Notes: generated from the letters alone by a model not told the origin. DNA of 64,000 nt from Deinococcus gobiensis I-0 (GCF_000252445.1 NC_017791.1:310001-374000), one strand, 5' to 3'. Shown: positions 35,684 through 43,984, numbered from the stretch's first letter. A program made the numbers and translations.

Positions 35684-36618
35684 GTCGCCTCACTCGGCCT
35701 AAGAGTGCCCAGCCCTCGGCATTGAAGCTTCAGACACTGCTGGACCCTCAAGCCGCTGCTCTGCAAACCGTCCTCCTTGAGCGTGTTCACCTCGTAGCAG
35801 GATTTAACCCGCGTTTTCAGGGTTTAACCTCCGAGGAACAAGCTGCCTTACTGACGCCAGAAGCCCTTGGGGGTCTGGTAGCCAGTATGCAGGAAGTTAT
35901 TCCTGAGACTGGTGTACCTAGGGGTGTCATTCAACCTCTTCTTGTCCGTCCTCTGGATGCTCAGACGTATGGTGTGATTGCAGGAGAACGGCGTTACCGT
36001 GCGGCACAGCTCGCTGGCTTGACTCATGTTCCTGTTGTTATTCGGGCTGTGACTGAACGTGAGGCACTGGCCTTGGCGATCATCGAGAATGCTCAGCGGC
36101 AGGACACCGATCAGATTACACAGGCTTTGGCTGGCTTCCGCTTGATGTCTACAGTGAGCGGCCTTTCCGAAGATGATCTGGTCAAGCATCTGGGTGCCCT
36201 ACGCCGCGGCCAGGCGGAGGATACGTATCAGCTGGAAACACTGCTTCAAAGGACTTATGGCACTGGAGTCAGTACCTGGAGTCAACAACGCGCCAAGGTA
36301 CTGGCGCTGTTGCCTGAAGAACGACGTGCAGTACAGCGAGGTAAATTGAGTGCCAAAAGTGCTTTCGCTCTCCTTAAACTCAAAGACCGACCCGAGGAAC
36401 GCGAGAACCTGCTTCAAGAGATGCTTCAACAGGAGACCTCCCCGAGCGCAGAGGAAGTCCACAAAGAAGTGTCGCGGCGACTGGCTGAAGAGCGTGTACT
36501 CGCCCCCAGCCCTCAGATTCGTCTCAAGGCCCTTCTTCCAAAACTCAAGCGTCTTGACCCACAACGATCCGAAGAAGTTGATGCGCTTCTCCAACGCCTG
36601 GAACGTCTCTTGTCCTGA
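35680..36618 (+). CDS. parB: ParB partition DNA-binding protein
   Basis: The ATG overlaps the parA stop. The 312-residue protein contains the ParB/Srx nucleotide-binding motifs: QPLLVRPLDAQTYGVIAGER followed by RYRAAQLAG, and LALAIIENAQRQDTDQITQA. A helix-turn-helix-like segment and a charged C-terminal dimerisation region (LLPKLKRLDPQRSEEVDALL) follow. Two palindromes at and after its stop codon are likely parS sites. ParB would load there and contact ParA for segregation. Confidence 0.9.
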   Translation: MSRLTRPKSAQPSALKLQTLLDPQAAALQTVLLERVHLVAGFNPRFQGLTSEEQAALLTPEALGGLVASMQEVIPETGVPRGVIQPLLVRPLDAQTYGVIAGERRYRAAQLAGLTHVPVVIRAVTEREALALAIIENAQRQDTDQITQALAGFRLMSTVSGLSEDDLVKHLGALRRGQAEDTYQLETLLQRTYGTGVSTWSQQRAKVLALLPEERRAVQRGKLSAKSAFALLKLKDRPEERENLLQEMLQQETSPSAEEVHKEVSRRLAEERVLAPSPQIRLKALLPKLKRLDPQRSEEVDALLQRLERLLS

Positions 36619-36639
36619 AAGACAACCGTTGTCTTTCAG
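36615..36639. promoter_or_regulatory. parS-like palindrome 1
   Basis: Arms CTGAAAGACAAC and GTTGTCTTTCAG flank a single C, a perfect 25-base palindrome overlapping the parB stop codon (36616-36618). A second, imperfect copy lies 45 bases on. Confidence 0.7.
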
Positions 36640-36659
36640 GCGACTGCCGGTCCGATAAT

Positions 36660-36684
36660 TTCAGAGACAACGATTGTCTTTCAG
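36660..36684. promoter_or_regulatory. parS-like palindrome 2
   Basis: Arms TTCAGAGACAAC and ATTGTCTTTCAG, the second copy of the sequence at 36615-36639 with a few changes, directly before GC hairpin 6. Probable ParB binding site. Confidence 0.6.
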
Positions 36685-36687
36685 TCT

Positions 36688-36708
36688 TGGCCCCCTCTCC
36701 GGGGGCCA
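36688..36708 (+). promoter_or_regulatory. Start-associated GC hairpin 6
   Basis: TGGCCCCC, loop TCTCC, GGGGGCCA. ATG 36718 is 10 bases after GGCC. It follows the second parS-like site directly. Confidence 0.7.
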
Positions 36709-36717
36709 GACTCGTTC

Positions 36718-38211
36718 ATGATCCCCTCCCTGCACTGGTGGCAAGCGCCTCACATTCAGGATTGGAGCCGCCAGGCTTGGCGTTATTACTCCTGGCGACC
36801 CACGTACTCCCTTACCCTGACGACCAGCGAACCCACTGCGTACGTCAACATGAAGGCCAAGCAGGTCGTCTGTAATCCTGAGTACCCCTACCCCCCACTC
36901 CAGTACCGCCAGGGGGTCCGGGCCCTTCCGAAAGACATCCGCGCCTTCCATGTCGCCTACCTCGAAAGTCTCATTGCGCACGAGGCCGGCCACACGCATC
37001 ACAGTGGGGATCTCCCTGCCGGCCTTCTCGGGCAGGTCGTAAACATCATCGAGGACGAGCGCATGGAGCGCCTCATGGCGCAGACGTTCCCCCAGCTCCA
37101 GGCCCTCTTCCACCTCGCGGCCGATGCTGACGCCGCCCATGCCCTCGCCGGTGGTGGACGTGGCGGCGATCTCATCCGGGGCTGCCTCCTCCACCGCTTC
37201 ACCTGGCACCACCCCACCTGGGCTTACGTCCCCGATCGGGCCGATGCCCCCCACTGGCCCCAGGTACGCACCATCCTCGAAGACGCCTGGATAGCCCCAG
37301 ACTTCGCGGACGTCATCACCGCCGCGCGCGACATCCTGAAGATCCTCAGTCTCCCTGCGGATGCGCCCCGCCGTGATGACCTGGCCCCCCTCCTCGACGG
37401 CACCGGGCAACAGGTCCTCTCCCCCGATGAACGCGCGGAGGAAGACGCCCGAAGTGCAGGCGCAGGCAAGGGCGACGGTGGGCGCCGACCCACGCGGCCC
37501 ACCCCCGAGCAGCTCCCCACTGCCACGACCCTGGAGCTCAAGGCGCAACTCACCGGCCTCAGCCGGCAACTCGCCGGACTCCTCCAGGCCAAGGGTAAAC
37601 CCAGCCACCTCCAGCAGAGCCGTGACCGAGGCCGTTACCGTGCCGACCGTACCGTCACTGGCAGTGAACGTTGCTTCGACCAACGCATCGGTGCCGAGAA
37701 GCCCACCGAAACCCATGTGCGCCTCGCCGTGGACATCAGCGGCAGCATGCAGGGCCGTGATATGGACGCCGCACGGGAACTGACCTTCGCCCTGACCTAT
37801 GCGGCCCAGCTCGCGGGCGTCCCGCTCATCGCCGTGGCCTTCGACGACGACGTCGTGCCCCTCGTGACTCCAGAGCAGCCCGGCGGCGACACCGCCCTGA
37901 ACACGGTCGCCCGACTGCACGCCCGCGGCGGCACCGTGCTCGCTCCTGCGCTCGAAGCCCTCTGGCGGCCCATCCTCCCTGGAAAAAGTCTCACCTTCGT
38001 GATCACGGACGGGGGCCTGGGCAGCGACGACTATCAGGACTGTCAACGTCTGCGGGCCAAGCACCAGGGCATGATCGTTCCCGTGCTCCTCGGCGACGCG
38101 CCCCGGACGCAGGCTCAGTACGAAGCGGCCTTCGGGCGGTGTGTAGCCCTGCGGGATGGGACACAGCTGATGACGTACTTCCCCAGTTTTCTCCGAGCCT
38201 TCCTGAAGTGA
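36718..38211 (+). CDS. VWA-domain protein (CobT/CbbO-like), partner of the MoxR-like ATPase
   Basis: The 497-residue protein has an N-terminal helical part with SLIAHEAGHTHHSGDLPAGL (HEAGH, near residue 88) and VVNIIEDERMERLMAQTFPQ, typical of CobT-like VWA proteins. A charged linker follows (about residues 235-270). The C-terminal VWA domain carries the MIDAS motif LAVDISGSMQGRDMDAAREL near residue 339, then GGTVLAPALEALW and TFVITDGGLGSDDY. Together with the AAA+ protein at 33117 it should form a metal-dependent remodelling pair. Whether HEAGH is catalytic is unknown. Confidence 0.83.
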   Translation: MIPSLHWWQAPHIQDWSRQAWRYYSWRPTYSLTLTTSEPTAYVNMKAKQVVCNPEYPYPPLQYRQGVRALPKDIRAFHVAYLESLIAHEAGHTHHSGDLPAGLLGQVVNIIEDERMERLMAQTFPQLQALFHLAADADAAHALAGGGRGGDLIRGCLLHRFTWHHPTWAYVPDRADAPHWPQVRTILEDAWIAPDFADVITAARDILKILSLPADAPRRDDLAPLLDGTGQQVLSPDERAEEDARSAGAGKGDGGRRPTRPTPEQLPTATTLELKAQLTGLSRQLAGLLQAKGKPSHLQQSRDRGRYRADRTVTGSERCFDQRIGAEKPTETHVRLAVDISGSMQGRDMDAARELTFALTYAAQLAGVPLIAVAFDDDVVPLVTPEQPGGDTALNTVARLHARGGTVLAPALEALWRPILPGKSLTFVITDGGLGSDDYQDCQRLRAKHQGMIVPVLLGDAPRTQAQYEAAFGRCVALRDGTQLMTYFPSFLRAFLK

Positions 38212-38215
38212 GTGC

Positions 38216-38235
38216 TGGCCCCCACGCGGGGGCCA
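38216..38235 (+). promoter_or_regulatory. Start-associated GC hairpin 7
   Basis: TGGCCCCC, loop ACGC, GGGGGCCA, starting 5 bases after the VWA stop. ATG 38246 is 11 bases after GGCC. Confidence 0.7.
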
Positions 38236-38245
38236 CGCGGTGGTC

Positions 38246-38800
38246 ATGTCACCCTGGTCGACCCTGCTCCGCCTGATCTCACAGACGGAGGCTCACCCCC
38301 TCGCCCCCGCACTGGCCGCGCAGCTCCGCACGCCCTCAACGGAAGTGCAGCTGCTCGTGCAGGAGGCTTGGGCAGTCGCCCGACTGGCGCCTGATCCGCT
38401 CGCAAGGCGGTACGTCTTCGTTGAGGCCGTCCACCAACTCCTCGCGCCATTCCCCGCTTCCGGCCCGGCGACGCATCTCGGTCATGGTCAAGCCCTGGCC
38501 CACTACGCCGCCCGCCTGACGCACGCGCCATCCTGCCTGCAGGGGCCCATCCGGGACATCACCACCCTCCGGCAGGCGATCAGCGTCACCCGTCACCTCC
38601 AACGCGATGGCGTCCTCGCATGTCTGGAGCGGGCCTGCTTCGACCTCGGCCGCACCTTCCGGGGACAACCCACCATTCGGCGACTGGAGCATCACCACGT
38701 CACCATGTTCGAACTTGCCTACGACCGGAATGACACGGTCCCTGCTCTGCCCATCGACACGACGCAACCCGGGTGGACGCAGTGGGCGGCGCTGCTCTAG
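38246..38800 (+). CDS. Unknown helical protein, 184 residues
   Basis: The ATG after hairpin 7 starts SPWSTLLRLISQTEAHPLAP. The protein is helical with LVQEAWAVARLAPDPLARRY and AISVTRHLQRDGVLACLERA. No family recognised. The stop TAG (38798-38800) is 5 bases from the next hairpin. Being next to the VWA gene, it may be part of the same complex. Confidence 0.6.
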   Translation: MSPWSTLLRLISQTEAHPLAPALAAQLRTPSTEVQLLVQEAWAVARLAPDPLARRYVFVEAVHQLLAPFPASGPATHLGHGQALAHYAARLTHAPSCLQGPIRDITTLRQAISVTRHLQRDGVLACLERACFDLGRTFRGQPTIRRLEHHHVTMFELAYDRNDTVPALPIDTTQPGWTQWAALL

Positions 38801-38805
38801 AGGTC

Positions 38806-38825
38806 TGGCCCCTTGTCTGGGGCCA
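38806..38825 (+). promoter_or_regulatory. Start-associated GC hairpin 8
   Basis: TGGCCCC, loop TTGTCT, GGGGCCA. ATG 38835 is 10 bases after GGCC, spacer ending GGGT. Confidence 0.7.
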
Positions 38826-38834
38826 TGACTGGGT

Positions 38835-39745
38835 ATGACTGCTCCCGCATCCTGGTATCCCCGTTTCCAAGGCTTCTTCCTCGCGCAGGTCCAGGAGACT
38901 GCGCCAGGTGAGGTGACCTGCACCCTCACGCGCTACGGTCAGCCGGTCGGCCAGGCGCGGTGGTCGCCGACGTCTCCCCCGAGATCGAACCGGAAACCCT
39001 GAAGTGGGAAGTCCTGTTCTGGGTGGCACTCCGGTTGCGGTCAGAGGATGGAGATGGCCGACTGCTGTTCGAGGAACTGCTAGCCTGCTGGCACGCGGAA
39101 CAAGAGACGGCGGACCACCAGGTTGTCCGGACGCGGACGTCCGCGCCGGGGGAGCATCCCAGGAGTATCCACCTCCCCCTGACCCTCAGCCGTGAGGCGC
39201 TGGGCCAGATGGCTGACGCACCCGAGTACGCTCCAGGCCTGGCGCAGGTCTATGTGCCCCACATCGGCTGGCAGCTTCTCCCCCATCACCCGCACTCCCA
39301 GTTCCAGGGCTTCGAGTTGCTCGCGCTGAACTTCTCCGAGACGACGGATCGCCTGGATGATTTCGAGGCCGTGCTCGCGCGGGACGGGCAGTATGCCGGC
39401 ACCATCACCCACGATCTGGAGCGACAGGTCTTGCAGTTCCAGTTGTGCACGGCGGATCAGGAAGCCTTCCTGGCACTCGCCGCGCAGCTCGACTTCCCCG
39501 AGGACCCGATCAAGGGCCTGTTCTACGCCATGGCCGAGTGCCTGTACTACGACACGCTGGTCCTCACAGCCCAGTACGTCCGGACGCTCACTGAGAAAGC
39601 ACTGCCGCCTCACGTCGAGCAGCTGCCGCTCGCCTGGACACCACAGGACCTCGCGCGGTACGCCCAGCGACCGGACGTGCGCCCGGGCCTGGGGGAATAC
39701 TACGTTCGCCACCGAGGCTGGCATCCCCTCCCGCCCGTGGCGTGA
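38835..39745 (+). pseudogene. Two-module member of the FxGFF family, frameshifted
   Basis: The frame from ATG 38835 reads WYPRFQGFFLAQVQETAPGE and VTCTLTRYGQPVGQAR, then shifts and stops at 39000-39002. From about 38960 a second frame continues (VADVSPEIEPETLKWEVLFW) to 39745. The paralogues at 39786 and 41003 show that these are one gene. The second module starts SQFQGFELLALNFSETTDRL and ends YYVRHRGWHPLPP. One base gained or lost near 38950-38965 explains the break. A protein starting at 38960 may still be made. Confidence 0.65.
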
Positions 39746-39756
39746 GGGCACAGGTC

Positions 39757-39776
39757 TGGCCCCAGGTCTGGGGCCA
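39757..39776 (+). promoter_or_regulatory. Start-associated GC hairpin 9
   Basis: TGGCCCCAG, two-base loop GT, CTGGGGCCA. ATG 39786 is 10 bases after GGCC, spacer ending ACGT. Confidence 0.7.
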
Positions 39777-39785
39777 TCCGCACGT

Positions 39786-40247
39786 ATGCCCCTCGAGATT
39801 CATCCCCGGTTTGAAGGCTTTTTCGTGCGTGAGATCAGGAACGGCAAGGAGGGCGATTACACGTGTGTGCTGACCCGTCATGGTCGGCGGGTGGGGCACA
39901 TCCGAACCGAACCCGGCCATGCCATCTATAGGTCGCTCCCCAAGCAGGACGAGCTCGCGCTGCTGGAGCTGGCGCAGCGCCTCGATGATCAGGACCACGA
40001 TGCCAGTGGCCTGATGCTGGCCCTGCTCGAAGCGGCGGAACTCGACCCCATCGCCACGCGACAGCTCATCGTTCGCACGGCACCCGATCCCCAGTATCCC
40101 TTTGAGTTTTGGCGTCAGCACCACTTCCCGTTGACGCTGACGCTGGAGGACCTGGTCGGGCTCGCCCGCCATCCCCACTTCACTCCACCGTTGACCGACT
40201 ACTACGTCCAACATCAGTGCTGGCACGCCATTGCGACAAAGCCCTAG
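39786..40247 (+). CDS. One-module member of the FxGFF family
   Basis: The 153-residue protein begins IHPRFEGFFVREIRNGKEGD and YTCVLTRHGRRVGHIRTEPG. The middle has LALLELAQRLDDQDHDASGL, and the end has FPLTLTLEDLVGLARHPHFT and YYVQHQCWHAI. It aligns by eye with the proteins at 38835 and 41003 over the whole module. No known family recognised. Confidence 0.65.
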   Translation: MPLEIHPRFEGFFVREIRNGKEGDYTCVLTRHGRRVGHIRTEPGHAIYRSLPKQDELALLELAQRLDDQDHDASGLMLALLEAAELDPIATRQLIVRTAPDPQYPFEFWRQHHFPLTLTLEDLVGLARHPHFTPPLTDYYVQHQCWHAIATKP

Positions 40248-40326
40248 GGTCTATGCGACTGAATTTGTGTTAGGGCCAGAGGCGTATCACTAGTCGAGGC
40301 GTCGAGCTTGAACATAAACGGAAAGC

Positions 40327-40878
40327 TCATGACAGCCGTTGAGGGAACTTGTGCATGTCTATGGGCAGCGCTGCCGAGCCAAACCGGTTTTCTCCGTACA
40401 GCACGTACCTCTGAGCAGCGACCACCTCATACCCAACGGCCAGGTGGGCACGCTCCACCCGTGGCCAGGTGGGCCACGCGAAATCTCGCAGATTGATGGT
40501 CGCCACGAATGCCGTTTCAACCCAATCATGCATCGGGAGCTGCCTGCGACGTGCAGCGTCCAGTGCCGCTGGATCCCCGACGGTGGTCAAGATGGCCTCG
40601 GCACAGTGTTGGAGCGTGCGTGCGTCCTGCTGCAGGTGTGTCGCTGCTGTCTCGTCAAGCGGGGGTGGACAAGCCGGACTGTTCATCTGCTCCAACAAGG
40701 CATCATTCGCTTTCAGGGCCGGAGCGATTGCCTTTGCGACCAAAGCCGACGCCGCCATAGCATTGCCTACCTGACCCAACAGCGCTAGGGCCTGTTCGAT
40801 CTCGTCACGTGTGGCCTGAAGTGCCAGCATCAGCTCTTCGCGTTGTTCAGAACGCAATGGGAGCGGTATGAACGTCAT
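40327..40878 (-). CDS. Unknown protein on the opposite strand, 183 residues
   Basis: ATG 40878 starts TFIPLPLRSEQREELMLALQ. An N-terminal helical part (RDEIEQALALLGQVGNAMAA) precedes a mixed part (HLAVGYEVVAAQRYVLYGEN). It interrupts the run of plus-strand hairpin-linked genes and has no hairpin, so it is probably an inserted single gene. Confidence 0.6.
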   Translation of the reverse strand: MTFIPLPLRSEQREELMLALQATRDEIEQALALLGQVGNAMAASALVAKAIAPALKANDALLEQMNSPACPPPLDETAATHLQQDARTLQHCAEAILTTVGDPAALDAARRRQLPMHDWVETAFVATINLRDFAWPTWPRVERAHLAVGYEVVAAQRYVLYGENRFGSAALPIDMHKFPQRLS

Positions 40879-40973
40879 GATGAAAGAATAAGCGTGTCCT
40901 ACGGCCCACCCTTCTTGCACTACAGGATGCCTGCCTCTGATTCAGTCGCACAGACCCTAGAGGCCCTCAGGTC

Positions 40974-40993
40974 TGGCCCCGGATGCGGGGCCA
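40974..40993 (+). promoter_or_regulatory. Start-associated GC hairpin 10
   Basis: TGGCCCCG, loop GATG, CGGGGCCA. ATG 41003 is 10 bases after GGCC, spacer ending GCAT. Confidence 0.7.
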
Positions 40994-41002
40994 TATCCGC
41001 AT

Positions 41003-41704
41003 ATGACGATGCCTCACCATCCGCAGTTTCAAGGCTTCTTCCTCACCGACGTGTCCATGCATCCGGAGACGGGCGCTTTCCATTGCGTCCCGACCCGGTA
41101 TGGGCAGCCCATCGGCACCGCCCAGGCCACCCGCGCCAAGGGGCCGGTAGAACTGCACCTTTCGGAAGCGGACGCTCAGGCCTTCCTGGATCTTGAAGAG
41201 GATCTCTTTCTGGATCACGCCAAGGGCGCCACCCTCGTAAATGCGCTCCTCATGTACGCGGCCTTCGACCAACTCAGTCAGGAGCGTCAGATGTTCCAGG
41301 CCAGGACCCTCCTGCCCGATGATGTCGCCGAACAGTTCCAGTTTCCCCTCGGCATCCCTCTCCAGGCCATCGCCGTACTGGCGGATGACCCCAAGTACGC
41401 CCCCGGACTCGTGCAGCGCTATGTCCGGCACCAGGGCTGGCAGCCCCTGACGCCCCGCGAGGACACGCCCTTCCAGGGCTTCACCCTGAGCCACCCGGTC
41501 ACGGACCCTGCGGACGAGTTCCAGTGCGTCCTCCATCTGGATGGGCAGGCCCTCGGGTACCTCCTGATGCACCCTTCCGAGGAGCGCCTTCAGATCAACT
41601 GTGCGCCGGTGCATGTGCAGGCCTTCCTTCAACTTGCTCAGACCCTCGACCCGGCAGATCACGACGGCAGTCGCCTCGTCGAGCGGATGATCCAAGCACA
41701 ATAG
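41003..41704 (+). CDS. FxGFF-family protein with one full and one partial module
   Basis: The 233-residue protein starts HHPQFQGFFLTDVSMHPETG. The first module ends DPKYAPGLVQRYVRHQGWQP. A second module begins TPFQGFTLSHPVTDPADEFQ and CVLHLDGQALGYLLMHPSEE but stops after LDPADHDGSRLVERMIQAQ, about half-way. The truncation may be natural or due to a deletion before the next hairpin. Confidence 0.65.
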   Translation: MTMPHHPQFQGFFLTDVSMHPETGAFHCVPTRYGQPIGTAQATRAKGPVELHLSEADAQAFLDLEEDLFLDHAKGATLVNALLMYAAFDQLSQERQMFQARTLLPDDVAEQFQFPLGIPLQAIAVLADDPKYAPGLVQRYVRHQGWQPLTPREDTPFQGFTLSHPVTDPADEFQCVLHLDGQALGYLLMHPSEERLQINCAPVHVQAFLQLAQTLDPADHDGSRLVERMIQAQ

Positions 41705-41710
41705 ATTCTC

Positions 41711-41729
41711 TGGCCCCCGTGTGGGGCCA
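41711..41729 (+). promoter_or_regulatory. Orphan start-associated GC hairpin (11a) without a start codon
   Basis: TGGCCCC, loop CGTGT, GGGGCCA, starting 7 bases after the previous stop. At 10 bases after GGCC the sequence is GCGT followed by TCT where other copies have ATG. A second hairpin follows 18 bases later. Confidence 0.65.
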
Positions 41730-41747
41730 CGTTCGCGTTCTCAGGTC

Positions 41748-41773
41748 TGGCCCACGGGACTCCCCGTGGGCCA
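41748..41773 (+). promoter_or_regulatory. Start-associated GC hairpin 11b
   Basis: TGGCCCACGGG, loop ACTC, CCCGTGGGCCA. The stem sequence differs from the others but stays complementary. ATG 41784 is 11 bases after GGCC, spacer ending GCGT. Confidence 0.7.
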
Positions 41774-41783
41774 GGTCGTGCGT

Positions 41784-42911
41784 ATGAGTCTCACCAGAGC
41801 CATCGATACGTGCAACCTGCCTGGGTTGATCGCCCAGCTCTACGGGCATGAGGCCGTCCGAGGCCTGGGCGCCAAGGGTGGCACGATCTGTGATCCCCGA
41901 CCGGGCATGCGCGAGACCCATCCCAGCTTCAGTGTCTGGATCAACAGCGCGGGCACGTGGATGTGGAAGAAGCGCGGGCGGAACAGCGGAGTGGGCACGG
42001 CCTTCACCTTCCTGACGAGCTGCGGACGCGATGGCGCCGAGGCCCGCAAGCTTCTCCTAGACTTCACGGGCACCGCGAGCACCTGGGACGAGGGCAGCGG
42101 TCGCCCGAAGCACACCGTGACCTTCACCCACCGCGATACCCTCGCGGAAGCCCGGGAGAAAGCGGCCGAAGTGCGCCCCATGACCCAGCGCCAGTTCAGC
42201 GATCTGAAGAACCGCCTCGAGCCGCTGTGTGCCGAGGACGCGGCCGCGCAGGAACTCGCTCGCCGGGGCCTGTGGCCCGCGGTGGGCTTGCAGGCCTTCA
42301 AATGCGAAGGCGATCTGGTCTTCCTGGTCCGGGGCCCGGATGGGCGGCCGTATAACGTCAAGCGCCGGCGCACGGACGCCGTGAAGAGCAAGTACCAGGT
42401 TATGGTGCCGGGGCTGAGCACGCCCGCCTGGTGCAACCCCAAGTACGGCCAGGCGAAGCGGGTGCTGCTGGTCGAGGGCGAGCTGAACGCGGCGGCCGCG
42501 TGGCGGGTCATCCAGCAGTCGGGTCTGGACCTGGATGTGCAGGGCCTCGCGGGGACCGACACTTGGCCCTTTCTCGCAGGCCTGGACTGTGAGGTGCTGA
42601 TCTACGCGGATGCCGACCAGAGTGGGGACGGCATGCGCGCGCGGATGCAGGACCTGGCGTTCGCGTCCGGCGCGCCCCGGGTGCAGCAGCTGCCTGCACT
42701 GCCTGCTGGTCAGGACTTCTGTGACGTCCTCGGGCAGCAGGGCGTGGCGGCCCTGGAGGGGGTGCTCCATGCGCAGCATGAGCGGCCGGCGGAAGAGGAG
42801 ACCCTCACGCTCTGGCCTGCCCAGTTCGAAGCTCAGCAGGCGGCCCGGATGAGCGTTCTGCTCGGCCAGCCTGAAGACCATAGTGCGTGGCCTTTAGTCC
42901 GCCCCCGCTGA
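41784..42911 (+). CDS. TOPRIM primase-like protein, second copy
   Basis: The 375-residue protein has a primase-like N terminus (LIAQLYGHEAVRGLGAKGGT, HPSFSVWINSAGTWMWKKRG) and a TOPRIM core: RVLLVEGELNAAAAWRVIQ (Glu) and LIYADADQSGDGMRARMQDL (DAD). It is not closely similar to the primase at 22336. It may prime replication of the hairpin-block module or work with the methyltransferase-helicase downstream. The CHC2 zinc-finger pattern is incomplete. Confidence 0.78.
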   Translation: MSLTRAIDTCNLPGLIAQLYGHEAVRGLGAKGGTICDPRPGMRETHPSFSVWINSAGTWMWKKRGRNSGVGTAFTFLTSCGRDGAEARKLLLDFTGTASTWDEGSGRPKHTVTFTHRDTLAEAREKAAEVRPMTQRQFSDLKNRLEPLCAEDAAAQELARRGLWPAVGLQAFKCEGDLVFLVRGPDGRPYNVKRRRTDAVKSKYQVMVPGLSTPAWCNPKYGQAKRVLLVEGELNAAAAWRVIQQSGLDLDVQGLAGTDTWPFLAGLDCEVLIYADADQSGDGMRARMQDLAFASGAPRVQQLPALPAGQDFCDVLGQQGVAALEGVLHAQHERPAEEETLTLWPAQFEAQQAARMSVLLGQPEDHSAWPLVRPR

Positions 42912-42930
42912 GTTGACACCGCTGGGGGCG
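42900..42930 (+). promoter_or_regulatory. Variant hairpin before the gene at 42933
   Basis: CGCCCCC (42900-42906) and GGGGGCG (42924-42930) pair across a 17-base loop that contains the stop codon of the preceding gene. The start codon follows almost directly, so the geometry differs from the main family. Possibly a degenerate or independent element. Confidence 0.4.
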
Positions 42931-42932
42931 TG

Positions 42933-43379
42933 ATGCTCTTTGAAGGTATGTACGTCGTTCACACCAGCACGGAAGGGCCCTTCGCGGCCACCCTCACCCA
43001 GGCCCTGGGGGACACCGCGGTGCGCCGGTTGCGTCCAGCCTACTTCGATATCGGTGAGCGGGTCTGGCTCACGCCGGCGACCGCTGCGCAGCTGAAGAAC
43101 CTCGACATCCTCCGGACGCTCGACGACATCGACGTGGTGGTGCGTCACCGGGTGCAGTGGTGGCGGGGGGAGTGGACGACGCAGACGAAGATCATGTTCC
43201 GGGGCCAGGTGCGGTGTGGCGGCCTGGGGGACCGGCGAGCGGTCCGGGGGGAGGGGGTCTCCTACGAGGAAGCAATGGCGTTCGCAGAGGCGCAGCTACA
43301 CCTCGACCCGGCACCCGAGGAGCTGTCCACCGTGCCCTTCCTGCTCAAAGAGTTCCTCCTGCCTCGGGCGCGTCTCTGA
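42933..43379 (+). CDS. Unknown protein, 148 residues
   Basis: The ATG at 42933 (GTG 42930 is an alternative) starts LFEGMYVVHTSTEGPFAATL. The protein has DDIDVVVRHRVQWWRGEWTT and ends LLKEFLLPRARL. Its stop overlaps the next start (TGATG). No family recognised. Confidence 0.6.
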   Translation: MLFEGMYVVHTSTEGPFAATLTQALGDTAVRRLRPAYFDIGERVWLTPATAAQLKNLDILRTLDDIDVVVRHRVQWWRGEWTTQTKIMFRGQVRCGGLGDRRAVRGEGVSYEEAMAFAEAQLHLDPAPEELSTVPFLLKEFLLPRARL

Positions 43380-43843
43380 TGGCCTGGCCGGGGCATGGGG
43401 GAGGGGCGGTCCGCGATCCTTCGCTGATCTACCTCATCTCTGTGGGGGGTCAGGGGGTCGCCTGCACCGACGATCATAGACTCGCGGAGCGGGCGACGGC
43501 CCAGCTGCAGCAGTGCCACCCGGAACAGGTGGTGCGGTGGCGGTACGCCCCCATAGTCGATGCTCACCGGCATCAGGCGGCCCGGCTGTACACAGCAGCG
43601 GATCTACGGGTTTGTGACCTCTGGGTCGTGACCATCGACCGCCAGACGGGCAAGATGACGCAGGAGCGGCGAGGGCAGACCCTCTGGGGTCTGGTGAGGG
43701 AGCAGGGGTACTGCGACGAGGTCGTCGCCTGGGGACGGGCGGCGCACAAGACGCTCGCCGAGACCCTGGCGCGGCGCGCCGTCTGGCGGGACATCCCGGC
43801 GACACCGGAAGCGACGTTCAGTCTGGACGAGCTGCTGCACTGA
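43379..43843 (+). CDS. Unknown protein, 154 residues
   Basis: The ATG overlaps the previous stop (TGATG). The product contains LIYLISVGGQGVACTDDHRL and RVCDLWVVTIDRQTGKMTQE. Not recognised. A terminator follows at 43861. Confidence 0.6.
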   Translation: MAWPGHGGGAVRDPSLIYLISVGGQGVACTDDHRLAERATAQLQQCHPEQVVRWRYAPIVDAHRHQAARLYTAADLRVCDLWVVTIDRQTGKMTQERRGQTLWGLVREQGYCDEVVAWGRAAHKTLAETLARRAVWRDIPATPEATFSLDELLH

Positions 43844-43860
43844 TCTGCGCGTGAAGCGGT

Positions 43861-43882
43861 GGCCCCCTCTGGGGGCTTTTTT
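43861..43882 (+). terminator. Rho-independent terminator
   Basis: GCCCCC (43862-43867), loop TCT, GGGGGC (43871-43876), then six T residues. The stem resembles the start-associated hairpins, but only this one carries a T-tract. Confidence 0.85.
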
Positions 43883-43962
43883 CTCGTTTCACCCCGGGGG
43901 TGGCCTTCACCCCACGGTGGAGGGCGGCCGGACCCGCCCCGTCAGCACGGGCCCGTGAGGGC

Positions 43963-43984
43963 TGGCCCGCGCAAGCGCGGGCCA
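43963..43984 (+). promoter_or_regulatory. Start-associated GC hairpin 12
   Basis: TGGCCCGCG, loop CAAG, CGCGGGCCA. The stem differs from the usual CCCC/GGGG but remains complementary. ATG 43995 is 11 bases after GGCC, spacer ending GCGC. Confidence 0.68.
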
